This document shows positions 33,606 through 41,028 of a stretch of DNA of 64,000 bases, piece by piece; the first letter of the stretch is position 1; each line of letters opens with the position of its first letter. Origin of the DNA: Amycolatopsis deserti (lineage in GTDB: Bacteria; Actinomycetota; Actinomycetes; Mycobacteriales; Pseudonocardiaceae); NCBI RefSeq assembly GCF_014653945.1, contig NZ_BNAU01000002.1, positions 367,914 through 431,913 on the forward strand, in the 5' to 3' direction. A model generated the notes under the pieces. It had not been told where the DNA came from. It saw only the letters and a list, made by a program, of their open reading frames with translations, and did not search any database. Both the position numbers and the translations under genes were made by a program.

Positions 33606-34784
33606 ATGACAGCAGCTCCCGAGAATCCCCGTGCCCCCAAGCGCATCCTGGTGACCGGCGGCGCCGGCGAGATGGCCGGCTACGCCTGCCGCGCCCTCGC
33701 GCAGGCTGACGAGGTCGAGACGATCGTGATCTCCGACCGCGACCACGACCGCGCCGCCGCCCTCGCCGCCGAGCTCGGCGCGAAGGCCCAAGCGGCGGGG
33801 CTGGACATCTCGGACTCCAGGGCACTCCGTGCGGCGCTGCAAGATGTCGACGTCGTGCTCAACTGCGCGGGCCCCTTCTACCGCTTCGGCCGGGAAGTTC
33901 TGGCCGCGGCGATCGCGACCGGCACGCACTACCTCGACATCTGCGACGACTGGGAACCGACGCTGGAGATGCTCGAACTGGACGGCGCGGCGCGGGGTGC
34001 GGGCGTCACCGCGGTCATCGGCATGGGCGCGAGCCCCGGTACCAGCAACCTGCTCGCGATGCTCTGCATGAACCGTCTCGACGAGGTCGAGCGGGTCTAC
34101 ACCGCCTGGCGCATCGGCGGTCTCAAGCCACCGCCCCCGGGCGAGGAGGACAGGCCGAACGCCGCGGGCGAGCATTGGATCCACAACTGCACCGAACCGA
34201 TCAAGGTCCGCCGCGGCGGCGAACTCGTCGACTCCTACGCCCTCGACGAGATCAAACTCAGCTACCCCGGCGTCGGCGAGGACTCGGCCTGGGTCTGCGG
34301 TCATCCAGAGCCCCTCACGCTCCCGCGGGTGCGTCCCGAGATCCAGGAGTCGTACAACCTGATGGTCGCACGCCGCGGCCTGATGGAAGCCCTTCAGCGG
34401 ATCGCCCAACGCGTGCGGGCCGGCGAACTCGACGTCCCCGGTGCCGCCAAGGCGATCGTGCACGAACCGAACATCAACGGCCCCGCGGCCGGACCCGCCA
34501 CCATTCACCGAGACCTCTTCGCGGTGGCCGAAGGCGTCAAGGACGGCGTACCCACGCGTGTCGGCGCGTCGCCGCTGATCATCCCGGCCGCGAACATGGG
34601 CGAGGTCACCGGCTACCCGCTCGCGGTCGCCGCCCTGATGCTGTGCCGGGGCCAGGTCACGGCGCTCGGCGTGCACGGACCCGAAGGCGCGGTGGATCCG
34701 GACCTCTACTTCGAGCAACTCGCGCGGTTCGTCGACAACCGCCCCGACGGCCCGGTCGTCGAAGTCGTCGCCGAGCGGATCTGA
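33606..34784 (+). CDS. Saccharopine dehydrogenase-like NAD(P)-dependent reductase
   Basis: 392 aa. N-terminal Rossmann domain ILVTGGAGEMAGYACRAL, ISDRDHDRAAAL and DVVLNCAGPFYRFG are typical of the saccharopine dehydrogenase/homospermidine synthase-like family, which makes or breaks C-N bonds through imine intermediates; the central part (GASPGTSNLLAML) fits as well. ATG 33606 has no strong ribosome site. The DAO-type oxidase follows 15 nt downstream, so both act on related amino compounds. The exact substrate is unknown. Confidence 0.85.
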   Translation: MTAAPENPRAPKRILVTGGAGEMAGYACRALAQADEVETIVISDRDHDRAAALAAELGAKAQAAGLDISDSRALRAALQDVDVVLNCAGPFYRFGREVLAAAIATGTHYLDICDDWEPTLEMLELDGAARGAGVTAVIGMGASPGTSNLLAMLCMNRLDEVERVYTAWRIGGLKPPPPGEEDRPNAAGEHWIHNCTEPIKVRRGGELVDSYALDEIKLSYPGVGEDSAWVCGHPEPLTLPRVRPEIQESYNLMVARRGLMEALQRIAQRVRAGELDVPGAAKAIVHEPNINGPAAGPATIHRDLFAVAEGVKDGVPTRVGASPLIIPAANMGEVTGYPLAVAALMLCRGQVTALGVHGPEGAVDPDLYFEQLARFVDNRPDGPVVEVVAERI

Positions 34785-34799
34785 AACGGTGTCCTCCCT

Positions 34800-36089
34800 A
34801 TGAACATGACGTACCTGTCCGGCAGCGGCTGGGCCGACCGGCCGACGACGCTCGAACCGGCCGCGGACGGCAACCTGTCCTGCGAGATCGCGGTGCTCGG
34901 CGGCGGGCTGGGTGGGATGGCGGCCGCGCTGCGGCTCGCCGAACTCGGCCACGACGTCATCCTGGTGGAAGCGGACGTCTGCGGATGGGGTGCCAGCGCG
35001 CGTAACGCCGGCTACGTGACCGGGACCGTTGGCAGCGACCCCCGGATCCTCTCGCGCTTCTACCCCGATCGCGCGGCAGGACTCTTCCGGTTCGCCAGGA
35101 ATGCGGTGACACACACCGAGAAACTGATCGCCAGTCAGGACATCGACTGCGGTTACCGGCAGACCGGCGTCTTCTCCGCGGCGCCCACAGCGGCAGGGTT
35201 CCGGCGCGTCCGCGCGACCACCAAGTCGGGCAAGCGATCAACGGTGGCCACCGCCGACCAGGCCGGGATTCCACCAGCTTTCCACGGCGGAGTCCACGTC
35301 CACGTCGGCGGCATCCTCAACCCCGGCGAGTTCGCACTCGGCGTCCGGGACCTGGTTCGCGCATCGACGATCCGGGTCTTCGAGCAGACACCGGTGCAGC
35401 ACGTCGCCGACACCGGTGACTCGGTGGAGATCGCGGTGCCAGGCGGGCGGATCCGGGCCGAACGAGCGATCCTGACGACCAACGCGTTCACGAACCAGCT
35501 CGAAATCGCTCCGCGCCGTCTCAGTACCCCGGTGTGGGTGACCGCGGTCGAAACCGAGCCGGTGCCCCCCGAGATGCTCGACGATGCCGGCTGGACCAGC
35601 CGGGTCCCGATCGTCACCACCCACCTGCTCATGCAGAGCTTCCGGACGACAGACCGGAACACGATCGTTTTCAGCACCCGGAAGCTCCAGATGTCGCGGC
35701 ACCCGAAGGCTGACCGGCTGCCGGACCGGGCCGTTGTGGACGACCTCGTCCGCGGCTTCCGCGAACGCTTCCCCACGCTGGGCGACATCTCGCCGCGGCG
35801 GGCGTGGGGAGGATGGATCGGAATGACGCCCGCGAACCTGGCAGTCGCCGGCCAGGCGACCCCCCGGGTGGCGTATTCCATGGCCTGCAACGGACACGGC
35901 CTGCCACAAGCACCGTATCTCGCCACCCTGCTCGCCGATCACCTGGCTGGGGAAGCAATGCACGACGACCTCCGCACCGTCTGGCGGGAGTCGCCGCGCT
36001 TCGCCCCCGGCGTCGTCAACCCGGCGACCATTCGTCTCGGCTGGCTCGCCGACCGGCTGACCGACCGCCTCGGCCGCCTCCGCCGGTGA
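34800..36089 (+). CDS. DAO-family FAD-dependent amine/amino-acid oxidase
   Basis: 429-aa glycine-oxidase/gamma-glutamylputrescine-oxidase-type flavoprotein. N-terminal FAD fold IAVLGGGLGGMAAALRLAEL, VEADVCGWGASARNAGYVTG (a PuuB-like signature), central HVGGILNPGEFALGVRDLV, and RRAWGGWIGMTPANL with SMACNGHGLPQAP at the C-terminus. It oxidises a secondary or primary amine to an imine with H2O2. Two ATGs (34800, 34806) are possible. Its last 74 nt overlap the 3' end of a convergent gene for a zinc-ribbon protein. Confidence 0.9.
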   Translation: MNMTYLSGSGWADRPTTLEPAADGNLSCEIAVLGGGLGGMAAALRLAELGHDVILVEADVCGWGASARNAGYVTGTVGSDPRILSRFYPDRAAGLFRFARNAVTHTEKLIASQDIDCGYRQTGVFSAAPTAAGFRRVRATTKSGKRSTVATADQAGIPPAFHGGVHVHVGGILNPGEFALGVRDLVRASTIRVFEQTPVQHVADTGDSVEIAVPGGRIRAERAILTTNAFTNQLEIAPRRLSTPVWVTAVETEPVPPEMLDDAGWTSRVPIVTTHLLMQSFRTTDRNTIVFSTRKLQMSRHPKADRLPDRAVVDDLVRGFRERFPTLGDISPRRAWGGWIGMTPANLAVAGQATPRVAYSMACNGHGLPQAPYLATLLADHLAGEAMHDDLRTVWRESPRFAPGVVNPATIRLGWLADRLTDRLGRLRR

Positions 36090-36492
36090 CCGGCCTGGGT
36101 GCTTCCCACCGCTCACGATTGTGGTCCCGGGCCTGCCGAGCGGCGACGATGCTCGCTCGGCAGGCCCGGAGCAATTGGCGGTTCGCGACGCTGTCCAACG
36201 CCCTGCCGCAACGCGGGCAGGTGACGACGACCGCGCCCGTCAACTCGTCGACCGCGACGATCGCGGCGACGTCGCAACTGCGGCACCACCGATGCCCGGA
36301 AACCCGGATCGCGTGCGCGGGCGAAGAAACGCACTGGTAAAGCCACCGGCGATGCACCGGGCAACTGACCCGATCGTGCGGCGACAGACCGATGCGCTCC
36401 TCGGCGGCGTCCTCACGTCGCAAGGTCGCGGCGAGCTGCCGGCCACCGGTCGGCGACGGTGTCGGCGGGAAGACCTGCGCGGGATTCGACAT
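36016..36492 (-). CDS. Cys/His-rich zinc-ribbon-like hypothetical protein
   Basis: 158 aa with likely metal ligands in CPVHRRW, CVSSPAH, HRWCRSCD and CPRCGRALD, consistent with two small zinc-binding knuckles. The C-terminal 35 residues are low-complexity and basic and lie opposite the end of the DAO gene (74-nt overlap). Codon periodicity in the Cys-rich part favours this strand as coding. Actinomycetes carry families of such short proteins of unknown function. ATG 36492 has no clear ribosome site. Confidence 0.6.
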   Translation of the reverse strand: MSNPAQVFPPTPSPTGGRQLAATLRREDAAEERIGLSPHDRVSCPVHRRWLYQCVSSPAHAIRVSGHRWCRSCDVAAIVAVDELTGAVVVTCPRCGRALDSVANRQLLRACRASIVAARQARDHNRERWEAPRPVTGGGGRGGRSAGRRASRDEWSPG

Positions 36493-36585
36493 AGCGAAAG
36501 CATCACCGCTCCAGGCTCATCCCGGATGCGCGAAGGTACCTGTTTCCCTACCTCGCCCAGGCTGTTGGTGCACCGGCCCACCGGT

Positions 36586-36599
36586 CCCCCGGCTGGGCA
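36586..36599 (+). promoter_or_regulatory. CCCCCG-motif, divergent copy (enoyl-CoA hydratase)
   Basis: CCCCCGGCTGGGCA, two mismatches from consensus, but its GGGC end is 54 nt before the ATG, the same distance as at 19029, 22195 and 33540, which supports it. Confidence 0.45.
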
Positions 36600-36652
36600 C
36601 AGTTCACCCGCCGCACACGAGCACCCCGCCAGTTGCCTGCGACTCTCGACCC

Positions 36653-37441
36653 ATGACCGAACCGACCGTCCTCGTGGAACGAACCGGCGATGTCCTCAGC
36701 CTCACTCTCAACCGCCCGCATAGGTTGAACGCACTCACACCGGAGTTGCTCGGGGCGTTCGACGACGCTTTCCGCACAGTCGGGGACGACTTGGTCGCAG
36801 TGGTCGTCCGGGGAGCCGGACGCGCGTTCTCCAGCGGCCACGACTTGAAATGGTCCGCCGAGGACGACCGCAACACGCGGATGAGCGAAGAAGACCTGGC
36901 CGAGACCACCGATGCCCTGCACCAGATCACTCGCCGTATCCGTGCCTGCCCAGTGCCCGTCGTGTCCCGCGTCCACGGATACGCGATCGGCGGCGGAGCC
37001 GAGATCGCGCTGAGCGCTGACCTGATCGTGGCCGCGGAGTCGGCCGTGTTCCGCTTCAGCGAGACGTCGGTAGGTCTCGTGGTGACGAACGGGTTCACGG
37101 CACTGCTGCCCCGGTCTGCCGGCGCGGCAGTCGCCAAAGAGATCATCATGCTGGGCGAACGGTTCACCGCCGCACAAGCGCACACCTGGGGTTTGGTCAA
37201 CCGCGTCGTCGCGGACGACAACCTGGACGCCGAAGTCGACAAGATCGTCTCCACGCTGCGGGACAAGTCCCCGATCGCGCTGCGGCTGGCAAAGCGGTTG
37301 CTCGACCAGGGCTGGCAGGGCTCCCCGGAGGAGGTCATGAGCAGAGAGACCGCCGCCAGCGTGGAGGCCGCCCTCAGCGCCGACGCACGCGAGGCCGCGG
37401 CGGCCTTCGCCGAAGGAAGGCCCCCGCGTTTCCGGCCTTGA
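36653..37441 (+). CDS. Enoyl-CoA hydratase/isomerase (crotonase family)
   Basis: 262-aa crotonase. Oxyanion-hole segments GRAFSSGHDLK and HGYAIGGGAEIALSADLIVA are clear; SETSVGLVVTNGF holds the region of the second catalytic Glu (here Ser-Glu-Thr then V-V-T-N, so the second Glu is not obvious). Length is normal. It hydrates enoyl-CoA or isomerises a related CoA ester. ATG 36653 follows CGACCC without a strong ribosome site. It could supply a hydration step to the CoA esters made by the ligase at 31462. Confidence 0.9.
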   Translation: MTEPTVLVERTGDVLSLTLNRPHRLNALTPELLGAFDDAFRTVGDDLVAVVVRGAGRAFSSGHDLKWSAEDDRNTRMSEEDLAETTDALHQITRRIRACPVPVVSRVHGYAIGGGAEIALSADLIVAAESAVFRFSETSVGLVVTNGFTALLPRSAGAAVAKEIIMLGERFTAAQAHTWGLVNRVVADDNLDAEVDKIVSTLRDKSPIALRLAKRLLDQGWQGSPEEVMSRETAASVEAALSADAREAAAAFAEGRPPRFRP

Positions 37442-37498
37442 CCGTCAAGCCCGGAGGCCATGCCGAGCGACCGGCTCGTCCAGCGAAAGGCGCACCCC

Positions 37499-37705
37499 AT
37501 GAGCAGCCCCACCCGTTGGCAGATGATGCGCGACGCGATCACGTCAGCCCGGCGGAAACCGGACGTCGTCATCAAGACCTTGTCCGAGTGCGCCAGCCGG
37601 CCGGATGCGGCGGCCACGTTGGCAACGTTGCTAGACGTCGACCCGGACATCGCCGACCAGATCCTCGATCTGCGACTGTCCGACTTCATCCCACAGCACG
37701 ACTGA
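37499..37705 (+). CDS. Conserved small hypothetical protein
   Basis: 68 aa from ATG 37499 (GAAAGG about 8 nt upstream); an earlier in-frame ATG at 37460 has GGAGG only 2 nt away and is less likely. Helical, with LATLLDVDPDIADQILDLRLSDF, which resembles the QAxAILDxRL element of DNA gyrase A/topoisomerase IV coiled-coil regions. Whether that reflects homology is unclear. It follows the enoyl-CoA hydratase by 57 nt on the same strand and may be co-transcribed. Confidence 0.5.
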   Translation: MSSPTRWQMMRDAITSARRKPDVVIKTLSECASRPDAAATLATLLDVDPDIADQILDLRLSDFIPQHD

Positions 37706-38447
37706 CCCGCGCACCGTTTCAACGGCAGAATTGGTTGCGCGCAGCCGAACCATCAGCACCCGCCAGCCACCACTATGCCGCGGTCCACGGGCCTGGTCAC
37801 AAACGAACACGGCGACTGACCGCTCGGGCGGCGCGGCATTGATCAGGTGCGGGTCATCCCGGTCCCGCTGCGAGACCGGATCACGAAGCCACTCATCGCC
37901 CAGCTCCGGCCGGATCGGTGCCAGACCACTCTCGAACCCACTCCCCCGCTTCGGGCAGGCACCTTTTGCACAGAGCCACCCGACCGCGATGACCCCTGTG
38001 CTCGAGCACAACGACGAAGGTCCCCGGTGATTTCGGCCCGCGACGTCCGTGGTCATCCCGACACTCCGGCGCCACACGGCCTTAGAGACCCTCGACCGGC
38101 GGGCGTGACGAGCTGACCATGGTGGCCGAGCCGTTCGGGACGCCTACGCGCACCCGAGCCGCCGGCCGAGTCGTCGGCGCTATCGGCCCCGGCTGACAAT
38201 CATTGCCGACCGGTCCGGCCGGCGGATACTGCTCGGCCGCGGGTGAAGGTCAGCCCGCTCCCCCGGCATCAAGCCGGTTCCGATCTTGTGCCCACCCATC
38301 GCGGTGCTGTGCACCACGGCCGCCAGGACGTCGCCTTGGCCGGCCAGCCATGGAGCAGCATGCACGCTTCTACCCCAGATCGCCGCGTTGCTGCACGAAT
38401 CCGTCGATCTTCGTGGGGCGGGCGGAGCGATCGCATACTTTGCAGTC
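37706..38447. other. 742-nt stretch without a confident gene
   Basis: No well-supported gene is visible between the small protein ending at 37705 and the hydrolase starting at 38448. A CCCCCG-like sequence at 37943 has an extra base in the core and no gene close downstream. A short minus-strand frame at 37893-38075 is listed separately. The rest reads as non-coding or decayed DNA and marks the right edge of the motif-bearing region. Confidence 0.5.
37893..38075 (-). CDS. Possible small CxxC protein
   Basis: 60 codons from ATG on the minus strand, with FVVVLEHRGHRGRVALCKRCLPEAGEWVREW. One Cys-x2-Cys pair and an HRGHRG segment could bind zinc. No ribosome site is obvious and I recognise no family with certainty. 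It may be a real small actinobacterial protein or chance. Confidence 0.25.
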   Translation of the reverse strand: MAPECRDDHGRRGPKSPGTFVVVLEHRGHRGRVALCKRCLPEAGEWVREWSGTDPAGAGR

Positions 38448-39374
38448 ATGCACGACACGATCCAGCTGGGTGACGTGACCGTGACGCGCGTCCTCGAGTG
38501 GAGTGGGCCCTTGCGGATGGTCAGCGACATCGTGCCCGACAGCACCGCGGAAGGGCTCGCAAGGCTGGGGCCGGATTTTCGCAATCCGGACACCGGCGCC
38601 TATCACTGCGCCATTCAGAGCTGGGTCCTGCGCAGTGAGGGACGCACGATCGTCGTCGACACCGGGGCCGGGAATGACCGGGACCGGCCGCAGATTCCGG
38701 TGTTCGACCACCTCCGAACGCCCTTTCTGGACAACCTTCGCCGGGCGGGGGTCGAACCCGAGGACGTCGATCTGGTGGTGAACACCCACGTCCACTACGA
38801 CCACGTCGGCTGGAACACCCACCTCGTGAACGGCGAGTGGGCGCCAACCTTTCCCAACGCCCGCTACCTCATCCCCCGCATCGACCGGCAGTACTTTGAT
38901 CCGGTCAACGAGCACCGACGGCCGCCGGCGCGTACCGACGCTGACCGGCTGCGCCGCCGGGGCAGTCATCTCGTCTTCGCCGACAGCATCGTTCCCATCC
39001 TCGATCACGGCCTCGCGATGCTGTGGGAGGACAGCTTCCGGATCGACCGCAACCTCACGCTCACCCCGGCACCGGGGCACACGCCCGGCTCGTCCGTCCT
39101 CAGGCTCACCTCCGGCACGGACCGGGCGTTCTTCGTCGGCGACCTCGTGCACAGCCCGATCCAGGTGGCCGAACCCGCGGCCAACAGCTGTTTCTGCGAG
39201 AACCCGGCCGAGGCGCGCGCGACCCGGCGCCGGCTGCTCGACGAGGCCGCCGAAACCAGGGCGCTGGTCGTGCCCGCTCATTTTCCCGGCCACGGCGCCG
39301 CCGAGGTGCGCAGGTCGGGCGACGGGTACGAGCTGCACAACTGGGCCGCCTTCGAGCCCGTTCGCGTGCGCTGA
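38448..39374 (+). CDS. Metallo-beta-lactamase-fold hydrolase
   Basis: 308 aa. Zinc motif THVHYDHVGWN (H114, H116, D118, H119), APGHTPGSSVL, FVGDLVHSP and PAHFPGHG complete the MBL ligand set. No signal peptide, so cytosolic, which argues against a true beta-lactamase. The arrangement resembles quorum-quenching lactonase-like or AttM-type proteins and other ester/lactone hydrolases. ATG 38448 lacks a strong ribosome site. It is convergent with the SDR at 39468. Confidence 0.88.
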   Translation: MHDTIQLGDVTVTRVLEWSGPLRMVSDIVPDSTAEGLARLGPDFRNPDTGAYHCAIQSWVLRSEGRTIVVDTGAGNDRDRPQIPVFDHLRTPFLDNLRRAGVEPEDVDLVVNTHVHYDHVGWNTHLVNGEWAPTFPNARYLIPRIDRQYFDPVNEHRRPPARTDADRLRRRGSHLVFADSIVPILDHGLAMLWEDSFRIDRNLTLTPAPGHTPGSSVLRLTSGTDRAFFVGDLVHSPIQVAEPAANSCFCENPAEARATRRRLLDEAAETRALVVPAHFPGHGAAEVRRSGDGYELHNWAAFEPVRVR

Positions 39375-39467
39375 CCGAGGTCGTCGCACGGGCCCGGCGC
39401 AAGCGGCTGACCTCCGCCGCGTGCCAGGCAGGTACGGATCACTCGTCGGTGGCGGGACCACTCGGCG

Positions 39468-40190
39468 CTACAGGCTGGTGCCGGTGAACTTCTCCAGCTC
39501 GGCCAGCAGCTCGTCCTGGAAGTGTTCGTCCTGGGTGGCGGGGTGGGGCTCGCGTTGTTGTTGGTGGTACCAGTAGCCGCCGGTGGTGCGGGCGTCGTCG
39601 CTGGTAGCGAGCCATTCCTGGGTGCGGTGGCCGAGCCGGAGGTCGTCGGGGGCGCCTGGGCCGCCCATCTTCGTCGGCACCCAGCCCGGGTCCACCGAGT
39701 TGACGTACACGCCGGGCCACAACCGGGCGACCGCGGCGGCGAAGGCGGTCAGGAAGAGCTTGCTGTCCGAATAGGACGCCGTGACCCGGCGGCCGGTCCA
39801 GTCCAGGCCCCGCAGCGAGGGCCGGCCGCCGTGGTGCATGCCGCTGCTCAGGTAGATCAGCCGCGCCGGACGCCGGACGAGCGCGGTCAGCAGGTAGGGC
39901 GCCACCACGTTGACCGGCAGGATCCGCGCGCCGGTGTACACGCCGGCGTTGTGGATCACCGCGTCCATGGTGCCGAGCGCGTTCACCTGCTCGGCGACGT
40001 CGCGGGTCTGCGCCACGTCGGCCAGGTCCCCGGCCACCGCCGCGGCACCCCGGTCGAGGAGCGCCCGCACCGCGGTGAGGCGTTCCCTGTTGCGCGCGTG
40101 CAGGACGACGTCGTGCCCCTCGTCCAGGAGGGTCTGCGCCGCCGCGCGGCCGAGGCCGTCGGCGGAACCGGTGATCAGGATTCGAGCCAT
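39468..40190 (-). CDS. SDR-family oxidoreductase
   Basis: 240 aa. ILITGSADGLGRAAAQTL cofactor motif, HNAGVYTG, LSSGMHHGG and YSDSK as the Tyr-x3-Lys site. NADPH preference is suggested by ARNRE after the second strand. The family resembles retinol-dehydrogenase/light-dependent-reductase-like SDRs. ATG 40190 is preferred over the upstream GTG/ATG five codons earlier. It is divergent from the IclR regulator with a 62-nt gap. Confidence 0.85.
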   Translation of the reverse strand: MARILITGSADGLGRAAAQTLLDEGHDVVLHARNRERLTAVRALLDRGAAAVAGDLADVAQTRDVAEQVNALGTMDAVIHNAGVYTGARILPVNVVAPYLLTALVRRPARLIYLSSGMHHGGRPSLRGLDWTGRRVTASYSDSKLFLTAFAAAVARLWPGVYVNSVDPGWVPTKMGGPGAPDDLRLGHRTQEWLATSDDARTTGGYWYHQQQREPHPATQDEHFQDELLAELEKFTGTSL

Positions 40191-40252
40191 GACACAGCGT
40201 GCCACGGCGGCCAGTAAGGTTCGGGGCGCAGGACGGTGAAGAAGGGGCGGCC

Positions 40253-40927
40253 ATGAGCACGTTGCAGACTCTGGACCGGGGCCTGCGTGCGCTCGAGGTG
40301 ATCTCCCAGTCGCCGAACGGGGTCTCCGTCGCCGAGCTGGCGAAGGAACTCGACGTGCACCGGGCCATCTGCTACCGCATCGTGGCGACGCTCGAGGAGC
40401 ACCTGCTCGTCGCGCGCACCGAGGACGGGCGGGTGCGGCTCGCGGTCGGGCTGGCCGTGCTGGCGTCCCGGTTCGCGCCGCAGTTCCACCTCGACGCCCG
40501 ACCGCTGCTCAAGGCGCTGGCCAACGAAACCCACGCCACCGCGTTCATCTCCGCCGCGGAGGGGGACTCGTGCGTGGCCGAGCAGGTCGCCGAGCCCGAT
40601 GACCAGGTGCTGACCGTCGGCTACCGGGTCGGCAGCAGGCATCCCCTCACCCTGGGCGCGGCCGGCATCGCGATCCTGGCCCTGCGACCGGAGGAACCCG
40701 GTGAGCCCGAGGCCGTCCGCGCCGCCCGGCGCGACGGCTACAGCCTGACCCGCGGGGAACTCGAACGCGGCGCGGTCGGTGTGGCGGCGGGCATCCGCGT
40801 GCCCGCCGGCGCCACGTCCGTCGAACGGTCGGTCGGCGTGGTCGCCATCGAAGGGCTGGACACCGAAACCGCCGCGCGAGCCGTGCTCCGCACCGCCCGC
40901 CAGCTGGAGCAGCTGCTCTCCGCCTGA
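40253..40927 (+). CDS. IclR-family transcriptional regulator
   Basis: 224 aa. N-terminal winged helix (LDRGLRALEVISQSPNGVSVAELAKELDVHRAICYRIVATLEE) and an IclR ligand-binding domain, somewhat shorter than usual (about 250). Start ATG 40253 lies after GAAGGGG. It directly precedes the self-sufficient P450 gene, with a 101-nt gap that contains a good promoter and an inverted repeat, so it very likely controls that gene in response to an aromatic compound. Confidence 0.9.
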   Translation: MSTLQTLDRGLRALEVISQSPNGVSVAELAKELDVHRAICYRIVATLEEHLLVARTEDGRVRLAVGLAVLASRFAPQFHLDARPLLKALANETHATAFISAAEGDSCVAEQVAEPDDQVLTVGYRVGSRHPLTLGAAGIAILALRPEEPGEPEAVRAARRDGYSLTRGELERGAVGVAAGIRVPAGATSVERSVGVVAIEGLDTETAARAVLRTARQLEQLLSA

Positions 40928-40933
40928 GGAATC

Positions 40934-40962
40934 TTGACGCCCTCCGCACCCCGCCTTACCCT
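40934..40962 (+). promoter_or_regulatory. Promoter of the fused P450 gene
   Basis: TTGACG (40934-40939) and TACCCT (40957-40962) are separated by 17 nt, a good housekeeping-sigma arrangement, 67 nt before the P450 start. Confidence 0.55.
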
Positions 40963-40977
40963 CATCGCAGTTCGCTC

Positions 40978-40997
40978 AACGCGACACAATGCGCGTT
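40978..40997. promoter_or_regulatory. Operator candidate downstream of promoter
   Basis: AACGCG and CGCGTT flank 8 nt just downstream of the presumed transcription start. A dimeric regulator bound here would block the P450 gene; the IclR protein encoded immediately upstream is the obvious candidate. Confidence 0.4.
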
Positions 40998-41028
40998 ATT
41001 GGTAAAACTCCTGGTGAGAGGCAGCAGC

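Noticed and set aside
36534-36553. AGGTA-N10-TACCT inverted repeat before the zinc-ribbon gene
   Set aside because: Arms of 5 bp with a 10-nt spacer are too weak to call without comparative data.
37943-37957. CCCCCGCTTCGGGCA as a further copy of the shared motif
   Set aside because: It has one extra base in the core and the next downstream gene is about 490 nt away, unlike all accepted copies.
38180-38593. Minus-strand frame overlapping the metallo-hydrolase start
   Set aside because: It overlaps the well-supported hydrolase N-terminus, has no ribosome site and no recognisable motif.
38448-39374. The metallo-beta-lactamase-fold gene as an antibiotic beta-lactamase
   Set aside because: There is no signal peptide, and the HxHxDH plus PAHFPGHG pattern fits the general hydrolase/lactonase branch.
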